64,000 nt of DNA from Thermasporomyces sp040195635 (lineage in GTDB: Bacteria; Actinomycetota; Actinomycetes; Propionibacteriales; Actinopolymorphaceae): contig NZ_JBEFTX010000001.1 of assembly GCF_040195635.1 (NCBI RefSeq), positions 682,001 through 746,000 of the forward strand, given 5' to 3'. Shown one piece after another: positions 8,626 to 16,977 of the stretch. The position numbers were made by a program, and so were the translations under genes. Within the stretch, counting starts at the first letter, position 1; each line of letters begins with the position of its first letter. Below the pieces are notes generated by a model that searched no databases, had not been told where the DNA came from, and worked only from the letters and a program-made list of their open reading frames with translations.

Positions 8626-9128
8626 GGCTTCGGCGGCTCGGCGCTCGTGGCATGTTCCTCGGCGTGCTCGCGGGCGTGCTTGCCGGATACTCCGTTCTGT
8701 CCTGGGACATGGCATGGCGGATGCCCTCGGGGCAGATCGGTCCGGGGTTCTTTCCACGGCTCATCGGTGTGGCCGCGCTCGTCCTCTGCCTCGTCGCCTT
8801 GTGGCGACACGATCCTGGGGACGGGGCCGACACCGGGGCCGACACCGGGGCCGGGGCCGACACCGGGGCCAGGGCCGACACCGGGGCCCCGACTCATCCG
8901 CCCCTGTTGGCTGGCGCTGTCTGTGCGTGTGTGGGTTTCTTCGTCCTGTTGGCCGTGGCCGGCGCACTTGTCGGCGGGGTGGTGTTCCTCTCCGGCGCGC
9001 TGATGCTGCTCAATCCTGGGCGCCGCCGGCTCGTCGGCAACGCCGCTGTCGGTGTCGGCCTGCCGGTCACGCTCTACGTGCTCTTCGAGAGGGTCCTGGA
9101 CGCCCAGCTGCCCTCCGGAATCTTCTAG
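8622..9128 (+). CDS. tctB: Tripartite tricarboxylate transporter small membrane subunit
   Basis: Small integral membrane subunit of 168 residues with about four hydrophobic segments, including the family feature GQIGPGFFPRLIG after the first helix. The cytoplasmic or periplasmic linker at about residues 68-88 is a run of repeated Ala-Asp-Thr-Gly units encoded by 12-bp tandem repeats (about 8820-8890), an unusual insertion for TctB. Coupled to tctC by an ATGA overlap and followed 15 bp later by tctA. Confidence 0.85.
   Translation: MRLRRLGARGMFLGVLAGVLAGYSVLSWDMAWRMPSGQIGPGFFPRLIGVAALVLCLVALWRHDPGDGADTGADTGAGADTGARADTGAPTHPPLLAGAVCACVGFFVLLAVAGALVGGVVFLSGALMLLNPGRRRLVGNAAVGVGLPVTLYVLFERVLDAQLPSGIF
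8820..8892 (+). repeat. 12-bp tandem repeat inside tctB
   Basis: Repeated units of CCGACACCGGGG with GGGGCC spacers encode GADT/ADTGA repeats in the linker of TctB. The frame stays open, so the array changes length without destroying the protein. Confidence 0.75.
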
Positions 9129-9143
9129 AAGGAACGCCCGCGC

Positions 9144-10901
9144 ATGGAGATCCTGGAGCATCTCGCGACGGGCATCGCGACGGTCCTCAGCCCGCAGAAC
9201 CTCGTCCTGCTCGCCCTGGGCGTTCTGGTCGGCATGGTGGTCGGTGTCATGCCCGGTCTCGGCCCGTCCGCGGGTATCGCCATCCTGCTGCCATTGACGT
9301 TCTCCCTCGATCCGACCGGTGCGATCGTCATGCTCGCCGCGATCTACTACGGCGCGATGTACGGCGGCACGATCACGTCGGTACTCATCAACACACCGGG
9401 CGAGTCAGCGACCGTCGCCAGCACGTTCGACGGCTATCCCCTTGCCCGCCGGGGCCGAGCCGGTCCCGCACTCGTCATGGCCGCAGTCGCGTCGTTCGTC
9501 GCCGGCACGGTCGGGACGCTGCTCATCAGCGTCGCGGCGCCGCTGCTGGCGTCGGTGACGTCGCGGTTCGGCCCGCCGGAGCTCTTCCTGCTGGTGCTCG
9601 CCGGCCTTCTCACGTTGGTTGTCGTCATCGGCCGGAACCGTCTGCTTGGTGGGCTCTCCGCTCTCATGGGCTTCGTCCTGGCGACGGTCGGCGTGGACAT
9701 CGGCGGCGGCGAGCAGCGGTTCACGTTCGGCTCGCCGGAACTCATCAACGGCATCGACTTCATCCCGGTCGCCATCGGGATCTTCGGGCTCGGCGAGGTG
9801 TTCCACACGCTCTACCGTGGTGGGTATCTGGAACGGCTCGGCTACTTCTCCGTCAGCGCCCGCGCCAAGGGATTCTGGCCGAACCGCGCCGATGTCCTCG
9901 AGTCGCGGGGGCCGATCCTGCGCGGCTCGTTCCTCGGCTTCTTCGTCGGCACGACGCCGGGAGCAGGGGCCACCGTTGCGTCCCTCATGTCCTACAGCGT
10001 GGAGAAGTCGCTCTCGGCGAAACCGGAGAGGTTCGGCAAGGGCGCCATGCCGGGTCTCGTCGGCCCGGAGGCGGCGAACAACGCCGCTTCGGCGGGTGCG
10101 ATGGTTCCACTTCTGACGCTGGGCATTCCGGGCTCCGCGTCCACAGCCGTCCTGCTCGGTGGATTCCTGATGTGGGGCCTGCAGCCAGGTCCGTTGCTGA
10201 TGGAACAGAACCCCGAGTTCGCGTGGGGCCTCATCGCGAGCATGTACCTTGGGAACGCGATGTTGCTGCTGGTCAACATCTTCTGCATTCCGGCGTTCGC
10301 GGGTATCGCGCGGGTGCCGTTCCGCGTGCTCGCCCCGATCATCGTCGTCCTCTGTACGTTCGGCACCTTCACCGTCAACGCCAGCATGGTCGACGTCGCC
10401 GTCATGATCGGGTGCGGGGTGCTCGGATTCTTCATGCGGCTCCACGGATTCTCGCCGGCCGCGCTCGTGGTCGCGCTGGTCCTCGGGCCGATCGCGGAGG
10501 AGAGCTTGCGTCAGACGATGATCATCTCTCAGGGCAGTCCTGACATCTTCGTCCAGCGGCCGGCCTCGATCGTGCTGCTGGCCCTGATGGTGGTCCTCGT
10601 CGTCCTCCCGGTACTCCTGTCCGGACGTCAGCGCGGGCATGGGCCGGCCCTGGACCAGGGTCGCGATGAAGAACAGAGGCGGCGTACGGATCAGGGTGCG
10701 GGCGAGGATCAGGGTCAGGCCGAGGAACAAGGTCAGGCCGAGGAACAAGGTCAGGCCGAGGAACAAGGTCAGGCCGAGGAACAAGGTCAGGCCGAGGAAC
10801 AAGGTCAGGCCGAGGAACAAGGTCAGGCCGAGGAACAAGGTCAGGCCGAGGAACAGGGGGAGGATCAGGAACCGGACCGGAGTTCGGCGACAACGCCGTA
10901 G
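9144..10901 (+). CDS. tctA: Tripartite tricarboxylate transporter large membrane subunit
   Basis: Main permease of the TTT family, 585 residues. Family motifs are GVMPGLGPSAGIAILLPLTF, AIYYGAMYGGTITSVLINTPGE and the second-half repeat GTTPGAGATVASLMSY with LTLGIPGSASTAVLLGG. About eleven to twelve hydrophobic helices end near residue 495. The remaining 90 residues are a hydrophilic tail holding eight copies of the hexapeptide GQAEEQ, which normal TctA proteins (about 500 aa) lack. The 3' end overlaps the convergent P-loop kinase gene by 37 bp. Confidence 0.9.
   Translation: MEILEHLATGIATVLSPQNLVLLALGVLVGMVVGVMPGLGPSAGIAILLPLTFSLDPTGAIVMLAAIYYGAMYGGTITSVLINTPGESATVASTFDGYPLARRGRAGPALVMAAVASFVAGTVGTLLISVAAPLLASVTSRFGPPELFLLVLAGLLTLVVVIGRNRLLGGLSALMGFVLATVGVDIGGGEQRFTFGSPELINGIDFIPVAIGIFGLGEVFHTLYRGGYLERLGYFSVSARAKGFWPNRADVLESRGPILRGSFLGFFVGTTPGAGATVASLMSYSVEKSLSAKPERFGKGAMPGLVGPEAANNAASAGAMVPLLTLGIPGSASTAVLLGGFLMWGLQPGPLLMEQNPEFAWGLIASMYLGNAMLLLVNIFCIPAFAGIARVPFRVLAPIIVVLCTFGTFTVNASMVDVAVMIGCGVLGFFMRLHGFSPAALVVALVLGPIAEESLRQTMIISQGSPDIFVQRPASIVLLALMVVLVVLPVLLSGRQRGHGPALDQGRDEEQRRRTDQGAGEDQGQAEEQGQAEEQGQAEEQGQAEEQGQAEEQGQAEEQGQAEEQGQAEEQGEDQEPDRSSATTP
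10713..10856 (+). repeat. 18-bp tandem repeat in the tctA 3' end (8 copies)
   Basis: Eight consecutive, nearly identical copies of an 18-bp unit (GGTCAGGCCGAGGAACAA) from 10713 to 10856, in frame, encoding eight GQAEEQ hexapeptides. Only the last unit differs, by one base. Such purity suggests recent expansion by slippage or unequal exchange. Confidence 0.95.
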
Positions 10902-11554
10902 TCCGACCGCTGCGACACGCCGGTGAAACTCACGGCGCGAAGCCGCTCCGCCGACCGCCGGTCCAGGACCACCGCCGACCGGGCGCCGGGCACCAGATGT
11001 GCCGGGTCTCCCTCCCGTTCCACCGCGGCCAGGAGCGCGCCCCATCGGCGACAGTGCCGCTGGAAGGTCTGCACGCCAAGGGATCGCCCTCGCGCCCGCT
11101 GACCCGCCCGGGCCTGCTCTGGTGTCGCATCGAGGAGCACGAGGTGCAGGACGCGACGCTCAGCAGCGACGAGGCGCCCCAGCAGGCTGCGTACCCAAGG
11201 ACGCGTACCGCAGTCGGGAACCATCACCGGACCTCCGTGCCGGATCGCCGCCCAGACGCGACCGTAGTGCACCGCGTGCACGGCCGGGCGCCACCAGGCG
11301 TAGGCATGGCTCCCCATGTACCGCTGCCAGCGGAAACGTTCCTGCTCGGAGTCGACGATCCGGACGCCTCCCCGCTGCTCCGGGAGGGGCTCGTCAGCGG
11401 CGGTCCCGGAAAGCCTGTGCAGAAGGGTGCTCTTGCCGGCACCTGGGATCCCGACGAGAACGACGACCGAGTCGACCGGATAGCGCAGGTGGTCAACACC
11501 CTTGTCGCGGAAATCGTGACACCCGGTGAGGGTCGCGTCGGTGTCGAAGAACAT
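10865..11554 (-). CDS. AAA/P-loop kinase-like ATPase
   Basis: Predicted nucleotide-binding protein of 229 residues. The P-loop is VVLVGIPGAGKST (from about residue 31), with a later LHLVLLDATPEQARAGQRARGR segment typical of the lid region of small-molecule or polynucleotide kinases (zeta-toxin/PNK-like fold). The N-terminal 25 residues before the P-loop strand may be over-called; the ATG at 11554 has no clear Shine-Dalgarno. Its 3' end overlaps tctA. The substrate is not recognisable. Confidence 0.65.
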   Translation of the reverse strand: MFFDTDATLTGCHDFRDKGVDHLRYPVDSVVVLVGIPGAGKSTLLHRLSGTAADEPLPEQRGGVRIVDSEQERFRWQRYMGSHAYAWWRPAVHAVHYGRVWAAIRHGGPVMVPDCGTRPWVRSLLGRLVAAERRVLHLVLLDATPEQARAGQRARGRSLGVQTFQRHCRRWGALLAAVEREGDPAHLVPGARSAVVLDRRSAERLRAVSFTGVSQRSDYGVVAELRSGS

Positions 11555-11709
11555 GCGGGTTCAACGCGCCTGGGGACCACTGTCGTTCCTTCGAGCCGGC
11601 CTGGACGGATACGCTGCCGCCGGTAGCACTGATGGCCGACAGCCCGCCGCACCTCGCACCACCGAGTACGCGAAGGCTGCGGACCTCACCTCCCGGTGGA
11701 AGGGGATCC

Positions 11710-12623
11710 ATGCGTGTGGGCCTGATCTTGCCGTTGGGCGAGGAGTCGCGGCCGGGTGTGCCGCTGAGCTACGCCGACATCCGGTCCCTCGCGACCCGCG
11801 CAGAGGACGCCGGCCTGGACTCGGTGTGGGTCTATGACCACCTGCTCGGCGAGTCGACCGAGGATGCGGCGGCGTCGCCGTGGGAGGCATGGACGGTGAT
11901 GAGCGCGCTCGCCGACGCCACGTCACGCGTACGCATCGGCGCGCTGGTGCTGTGTACGGCGTTCCGACCACCCGCCGTCCTCGCCCGGATGGCCGACACA
12001 CTGCAGGAGATCAGCGGCGGCCGGGTGGTCCTCGGCCTGGGCGCGGGGTGGCACGAGCCGGAGTTCCAGGCGTTCGGGCTGCCGTTCGACCACCGGGTCC
12101 GCAGGTTCGCGGAGGCGCTGGAGATCATCACGACCATGCTGCGTACGGGCCGTGCGTCCGTGTCCGGTCGCTTCCACCACGCCGCCGACGCGCCCGTACG
12201 CATCCGCCCGGACCGGACCGGCCCGGACGTGCTGGTGGCCGGAGTTCGGCCACGCATGCTCCGGCTCACCGCGGAGTACGCCGACAGCTGGAACCTCGCG
12301 TGGTTCGGCCTGCCCGGCGACCGGTTCCGGGAGGCGAACGCCGCCCTCACCGCCGCCTGCCAGGAGATCGGCCGCGACCCGGCGACGCTGGCCCGCACCG
12401 CCGGCATCCGGATCGCCGCTCCCGGCGGCCAGACCGCGAACCCCGACGGTGACGACCAGGATCCGACGCGGGTCATCCGTGGCGACGCCGATCAGATCGC
12501 GCGGACGCCTTCGCCGCCTGGGAGTCCGAAGGCGTGTCGGAGCTCATCTGCTGGGCCGAGCCGAGCGAGGCGGCCAGTATCGATCTCGTCGCCGCCGCGC
12601 TCGCCCGCTACCGCGCCCGGTAG
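11710..12623 (+). pseudogene. LLM-class flavin-dependent oxidoreductase, frameshifted near 12499
   Basis: Luciferase-like (F420 or FMN) oxidoreductase. The ATG at 11710 follows GGAAGGGG. Family segments are ATRAEDAGLDSVWVYDHLL, ISGGRVVLGLGAGWHEPEF and ADSWNLAW. Up to about 12498 the frame is that of the ATG. After it, the homologous continuation (AFAAWESEGVSELICWAEP to the stop at 12621-12623) is in another frame, reached by one missing base. In the original frame the protein runs on as Arg/Ser/Pro-rich nonsense to 12717. This may be a true pseudogene with the C-terminal 40 residues lost, or a one-base sequencing error. Confidence 0.75.
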
Positions 12624-12808
12624 TACGACGAGAGCTTCGATCGCGACTCGCTCCAAGCCGCCTCGCCGTTCACCGTTTTGCCCCGACCGGTCCGGTGATC
12701 GCCTAGCATCGGCCTGACGAGGCGCTGGTCTGCCGCACGCAGGTGGCATCCAAGCCTTCGCGACGGTGGGGCTTCGCCAGGTGGGACCGGCGAGGGGAGC
12801 GGGGGGCG

Positions 12809-12949
12809 ATGACGGCAACGAGAGAGTCGCAGGAGCAGGTCGTCCATCACGACGGCCGGGTCGACCTCAGGGATCCGTCCGCCATTGTCGCGAGTCGGTA
12901 CGCCAACGCCGAACTCGCACCGACGCCGACTAAGGAGGGGAGTGTCTGA
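12809..12949 (+). pseudogene. Probable 5' remnant of an NCS1-family nucleobase/hydantoin permease gene
   Basis: A 46-codon ORF with a good Shine-Dalgarno (GGGGAGCGGGGGG) directly upstream of the pyrimidine-degradation enzymes. Its C-terminal part reads RYANAELAPTPTKE, which resembles the conserved N-terminal segment of NCS1 transporters (pattern N-x-D/E-LAP-x-P-x-x-x-R-x-W) just before helix 1. After KE the match stops: GSV and a stop codon follow, immediately before the next gene. I infer that a deletion removed almost the whole permease. It could alternatively be a short leader peptide. The rest of the 328-bp gap 12624-12951 holds nothing else I recognise. Confidence 0.5.
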
Positions 12950-12951
12950 CC

Positions 12952-13812
12952 ATGCCTGACTCGAGAAGTACGCCGGGAACGGTGCGGGCCGCGCTCGTGC
13001 AGCAACGCTGGACCGGCGACAAGGACTCGATGATCGCGAATGCGGTCGCGCACATCCAGACGGCGGCCTCGCAGGGCGCGCATGTCGTGTGTCTGCAGGA
13101 ACTCTTCTACGGTCCGTACTTCTGCCAGGTGCAGGACGCCGACTACTACTCCTACACCGAGCAGATCCCCGACGGCCCGACGACGCAGCTGATGTGCGAG
13201 CTCGCCAGTCAGCACGGCATCGTGCTCGTGGTCCCGATGTATGAAGAGGAACAGCCGGGCGTCTACTACAACACCGCCGCTGTCATCGACGCCGACGGGC
13301 GCTACCTCGGCAAGCACCGCAAGAACCACATCCCGCAGGTGAAAGGGTTCTGGGAGAAGTTCTACTTCCGACCCGGGAACCTCGGCTATCCGGTGTTCGA
13401 CACCGCGGTCGGGCGCATCGGTGTCTACATCTGCTACGAACGCCACTTCCCCGAAGGCTGGCGCGCGCTCGGACTCGCCGGCGCGCGGATCGTCTTCAAT
13501 CCTTCGGCGACGAGCCGCGGCCTCTCGCAGTATCTGTGGCGGCTCGAGCAGCCGGCTGCCGCTGTCGCCAACGAGTACTTCGTCGGGGCGCTCAACCGCG
13601 TCGGCGTCGAACCCCTGGGAGACAACGACTTCTACGGTCAGTCGTACTTCGCCGACCCGCGCGGGCAGGTGGTCGGCGACGCCGCATCCGACACCGACGA
13701 CGAGGTGGTCGTCCGCGACCTCGACATGGCGGTGCTGTCCGAGGTGCGTGATCTGTGGGCCTTCTACCGCGACCGAAGGCCCGAGACCTACGACTCTCTC
13801 GTGACGCCTTAG
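12952..13812 (+). CDS. Beta-ureidopropionase / N-carbamoyl amidohydrolase (nitrilase superfamily)
   Basis: Cytoplasmic C-N hydrolase of 286 residues that should hydrolyse N-carbamoyl-beta-alanine or a related N-carbamoyl amino acid to the amine, CO2 and ammonia. The Glu-Lys-Cys triad is visible: Glu50 in CLQELFYG, Lys124 in HRKNHIPQ and Cys161 in YICYERHFPE. Length is normal for the family. The ATG is preceded by AAGGAGGGG. With dihydropyrimidinase 18 bp downstream it supplies the last two steps of reductive pyrimidine breakdown. Confidence 0.88.
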   Translation: MPDSRSTPGTVRAALVQQRWTGDKDSMIANAVAHIQTAASQGAHVVCLQELFYGPYFCQVQDADYYSYTEQIPDGPTTQLMCELASQHGIVLVVPMYEEEQPGVYYNTAAVIDADGRYLGKHRKNHIPQVKGFWEKFYFRPGNLGYPVFDTAVGRIGVYICYERHFPEGWRALGLAGARIVFNPSATSRGLSQYLWRLEQPAAAVANEYFVGALNRVGVEPLGDNDFYGQSYFADPRGQVVGDAASDTDDEVVVRDLDMAVLSEVRDLWAFYRDRRPETYDSLVTP

Positions 13813-13830
13813 GTCGAAGGGACGCATGCG

Positions 13831-15234
13831 ATGAACACGGTCATCCGCAACGGAATCCTCATCTCGACCACCGGCGCGACCCCCGCCGACGTGCTCGTCG
13901 CCGGTGAGAAGGTCGCGGCGGTCGCGGCGCCCGAGTCAGGCCTCGCCGACACCTGGGCGGCGGGTGCGGACCGGGTGATCGACGCCGCGGGGAAGTACGT
14001 CCTGCCCGGTGGCATCGACGTCCACACACACATGGAGATGCCCTTCGGCGGAACGCATTCGGCCGACACGTTCGAGACCGGTACCACCGCCGCCGCCTGG
14101 GGCGGCACCACGACCATCGTCGACTTCGCGGTGCAGCCCAAGGGCACGTCCCTGCTGTCGGCGTTGGAGACATGGCACGGGAAAGCCGCCGGCAAGGCCG
14201 CGGTCGACTACGGCTTCCACATGATCATCTCCGACGTCAACGACGCCACGCTGAAGGAGATGGACGCCTGCGTCGGGGCCGGAGTGAACTCCTTCAAGAT
14301 GTTCATGGCCTACCCCGGAGTGTTCTACGCGACCGACGGCGAGATCCTGCGGGCGATGCAGAAGGCGAAGGACATCGGCGCGACGATCATGATGCACGCC
14401 GAAAACGGCATCGCGATCGACCAGTTGGTCGTCCAGGCGTTGGCCGAGGGTCGGATCGATCCCGTACACCACGGCACGACGCGGCCGCCGGAGCTCGAGG
14501 CGGAAGCAACCCACCGGGCCATCACCCTGGCGAAGGTCACCGGTGCGCCGCTCTACATCGTCCACCTGTCGGCGAGCCAGGCGCTGGCAGCCGTGGCCGC
14601 TGCCCGCGACACCGGGCAGAACGTGTACGCCGAGACCTGCCCGCAGTACCTCTTCCTGTCCCTCGACGATCTCGGCCGGCCGGACTTCGAGGGTGCGAAG
14701 TACGTCGCCTCGCCACCGCTGCGCCCCGTCGAGCACCAGGACGAGCTGTGGCGTGGGCTCCGGACGAACGATCTCTCGGTGGTGTCAACCGACCATTGCC
14801 CGTTCTGTTTCAAGGACCAGAAACAGCTCGGCAAGGGTGACTTCTCGAAGATTCCCAACGGCATCCCGGGCGTGGAACACCGGATGGATCTGTTGCACCA
14901 GGGCGTCGTCCGCGGCGAGATCTCGTTGGGCCGCTGGGTGGAGATCGCCTCGACGACGCCCGCGCGGATGTTCGGCCTCTATCCCCGCAAGGGCGTGATC
15001 GCGCCAGGGTCCGATGCCGACATCGTGGTCTACGACCCGCGGGCACGACAAACCCTGTCGGTGCGTACGCATCACATGGCCGTCGACTATTCCGCGTACG
15101 AGGGAATGTCGATCACCGGCCGGGTCGAGACGGTGCTTTCGCGTGGGCAGATCGTCATCACCGGCGGGGAGTTCCACGGTCGGGCAGGCCACGGTGGGTT
15201 CCTCGCCCGCGACCTCTGCCAGTACCTCACCTGA
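13831..15234 (+). CDS. hydA: Dihydropyrimidinase (hydantoinase)
   Basis: Binuclear-metal cyclic amidohydrolase of 467 residues that opens dihydrouracil, dihydrothymine or hydantoin rings. Metal-binding HTH in GGIDVHTHMEMP, the carboxylated lysine in NSFKMFMAYPG, later His residues in MMHAENG and YIVHLSASQAL, and the Asp in STDHCPF are all present. The product feeds the preceding carbamoyl hydrolase. No dihydropyrimidine dehydrogenase gene is present nearby, so the pathway here begins at the dihydropyrimidine or hydantoin level. Confidence 0.92.
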   Translation: MNTVIRNGILISTTGATPADVLVAGEKVAAVAAPESGLADTWAAGADRVIDAAGKYVLPGGIDVHTHMEMPFGGTHSADTFETGTTAAAWGGTTTIVDFAVQPKGTSLLSALETWHGKAAGKAAVDYGFHMIISDVNDATLKEMDACVGAGVNSFKMFMAYPGVFYATDGEILRAMQKAKDIGATIMMHAENGIAIDQLVVQALAEGRIDPVHHGTTRPPELEAEATHRAITLAKVTGAPLYIVHLSASQALAAVAAARDTGQNVYAETCPQYLFLSLDDLGRPDFEGAKYVASPPLRPVEHQDELWRGLRTNDLSVVSTDHCPFCFKDQKQLGKGDFSKIPNGIPGVEHRMDLLHQGVVRGEISLGRWVEIASTTPARMFGLYPRKGVIAPGSDADIVVYDPRARQTLSVRTHHMAVDYSAYEGMSITGRVETVLSRGQIVITGGEFHGRAGHGGFLARDLCQYLT

Positions 15235-15298
15235 GCGAGCGCCTGCACTCTGGCCCGCTCGCACCGTCGACAACACACGCAGGAAACTTGGGGGACGC

Positions 15299-16297
15299 AT
15301 GGAATTCGGGGTGGTCCTGCAGAACGATCCGCCGGCCCGTGACGTCGTCGACCGGATGCGGCTGGCCGAGGGCAACGGTTTCAGCTACGGCTGGACCTTC
15401 GACTCCCACGTGCTGTGGCAGGAGCCGTTCGTCATCTATTCGCAGATCCTCGCGGCGACGTCGCGCATGACGGTCGGTCCGATGGTCACCAACCCCGGAA
15501 CGCGCGACTGGTCGGTGACCGCGTCGATGTTCGCGACCCTCAACGAGATGTACGGTAACCGCACGATCTGCGGGATGGGGCGCGGCGACTCCGCCCACCG
15601 GGTGATCGGCCGGCGACCCGCCACCCTCGCCACCGTGCGCGAGTCCATGCACGTCATCAAGGAACTCGCCGAAGGCCGCGAGGTCGTCCACCACGGCGTA
15701 CCCCTGCGGATCCCGTGGGTACGCGAGGGAAGGCTGCCCATGTGGCTCGCGGGCTACGGCCCGAAGGCACTGCGCCTCGTCGGTGAGGTGGCCGACGGCT
15801 TCATCCTGCAGACGGCCGACCTCGACATCGCCCGCTGGACGATCGGGTCGGTTCGTCAAGCCGCACTTGACAGCGGCCGTGATCCGGGCGCGATCACCAT
15901 CTGCGTGGCGGCACCGGCCTACGTCGGCGCCGACCTGCCGCATCAGCGGGACCAGCTGCGGTGGTTCGGCGGGATGGTCGGCAACCACGTGGCCGATCTC
16001 GTCGCGCGTTACGGCACGGACGGCCCGATCCCCCGGGCGCTCACCGACTACATCGCCGGGCGGGATGGCTACGACTACTCCCACCACGGCAAGGCCGGCC
16101 ATCCGTCCACCGACTTCGTACCCGACGCGATCGTCGACCGGTTCTGCCTGGTCGGTCCGGAGTCGGCGCACGTGGACCGGCTCCGTGAGCTCGCCGAGAT
16201 CGGGGTCGACCACTTCGCCCTGTACCTCATGCACGACGAACCCGAACGCACGCTCGAGGCGTACGGCCGCGACATCATCCCCAAGCTGCGGCGCTGA
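15299..16297 (+). CDS. LLM-class F420-dependent oxidoreductase (CPS_4043-like)
   Basis: Bacterial luciferase-like TIM-barrel protein of 332 residues, starting at the ATG after GGGGGAC. Features are MEFGVVLQNDPPARDVVDRMRLAE at strand 1, GPMVTNPGTRDWSVTASMFATL, and PMWLAGYGPKALRLVGEVADGFI. It resembles the family linked to hydantoin and pyrimidine loci (TIGR03842 type, related to methylene-tetrahydromethanopterin reductase). It probably uses F420 or FMN on an unknown intermediate. The 3' end overlaps the convergent acVLRF1 gene by 23 bp. Confidence 0.82.
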   Translation: MEFGVVLQNDPPARDVVDRMRLAEGNGFSYGWTFDSHVLWQEPFVIYSQILAATSRMTVGPMVTNPGTRDWSVTASMFATLNEMYGNRTICGMGRGDSAHRVIGRRPATLATVRESMHVIKELAEGREVVHHGVPLRIPWVREGRLPMWLAGYGPKALRLVGEVADGFILQTADLDIARWTIGSVRQAALDSGRDPGAITICVAAPAYVGADLPHQRDQLRWFGGMVGNHVADLVARYGTDGPIPRALTDYIAGRDGYDYSHHGKAGHPSTDFVPDAIVDRFCLVGPESAHVDRLRELAEIGVDHFALYLMHDEPERTLEAYGRDIIPKLRR

Positions 16298-16925
16298 GCC
16301 GGATGTGGACGGCCCGGAACTCCTCAGGTGTTCGCCGCAACACGGCCAGGCGCGGGTCGGGCACGTGCAGATGCGGCGGTGCGACGAGCCGGTGCAGCGC
16401 TCCCAGCCGGGTGTCGGCGAGGACCTGCTCGACTGCCCGCTTGTCACCACCAACGACGACCGCGTCAAGCTCGCCCGCTTCGGCACGGGGGACAACCACC
16501 CGGGCGACGACGTCCGCGGCCGCGCCGAACGCCTCCCTCGCCTGCTTCTCCCGCCGCCGGGCGAACCGTTGCTGTGACCAGCCGCCGGCGGCGGACCGGC
16601 CCTGCACCAGGCGCGAACCGACCTTCGACGCCACCAGGTGGCGACCCTCGAACACTCCGGCGGCGTACCCACCCATCCGGACGAGTACGACGCCGACCGT
16701 CCGGTCACGGCGGGCGTGCTCGACCAGCCCGGCGTACTGCTGAGTCTCGTCGACCGCGAGCGGAGGGAACGGAACGCGACACTCAGCCCGCGCACCATCG
16801 GCCGCCGTCACCGTCACGATCTGCGGTGTCGCGGCGTACGACGTCTCTCCGTGTCGCTCGGCGAAGCCGGTGAGCCAGCGGTCGAGCCGTTCGGGCGTGC
16901 ACCGGATCTCCTTCACGCCCACCAT
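16275..16925 (-). CDS. acVLRF1-family peptidyl-tRNA hydrolase / release-factor-like protein
   Basis: Actinobacterial relative of the eukaryotic Vms1/ANKZF1 release factor, 216 residues from the ATG at 16925 (MVGVKEIRC). The diagnostic motif GGWSQQRFARRREKQ is present, matching the GGxSxxRFxRRxxQ loop of the VLRF1 catalytic domain; the conserved Gln sits at its expected place. The family is proposed to cleave peptidyl-tRNA on stalled large subunits. It follows sufT by 52 bp on the same strand and may be read from the suf operon. Confidence 0.78.
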   Translation of the reverse strand: MVGVKEIRCTPERLDRWLTGFAERHGETSYAATPQIVTVTAADGARAECRVPFPPLAVDETQQYAGLVEHARRDRTVGVVLVRMGGYAAGVFEGRHLVASKVGSRLVQGRSAAGGWSQQRFARRREKQAREAFGAAADVVARVVVPRAEAGELDAVVVGGDKRAVEQVLADTRLGALHRLVAPPHLHVPDPRLAVLRRTPEEFRAVHIRLSAAAWG

Positions 16926-16977
16926 CCTGTCAGCGGACGGACCGTACCGGACCGGCGTGGTGGTGCGGAGATGCCGT

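Noticed and set aside
10713..10856. Possible CRISPR array
   Set aside because: Units are contiguous with no spacers and stay in frame within tctA; it is a minisatellite.
9405..11045. 546-codon minus-strand open frame opposite tctA containing FLGLTL repeats
   Set aside because: The repeats are the reverse reading of the tctA 18-bp array; the true tctA frame carries all TTT family motifs.
12624..12808. Continuation of the first LLM frame to 12717 as a real C-terminus
   Set aside because: The residues after the frameshift are Ser/Pro/Arg-rich, whereas the other frame gives a typical LLM ending.
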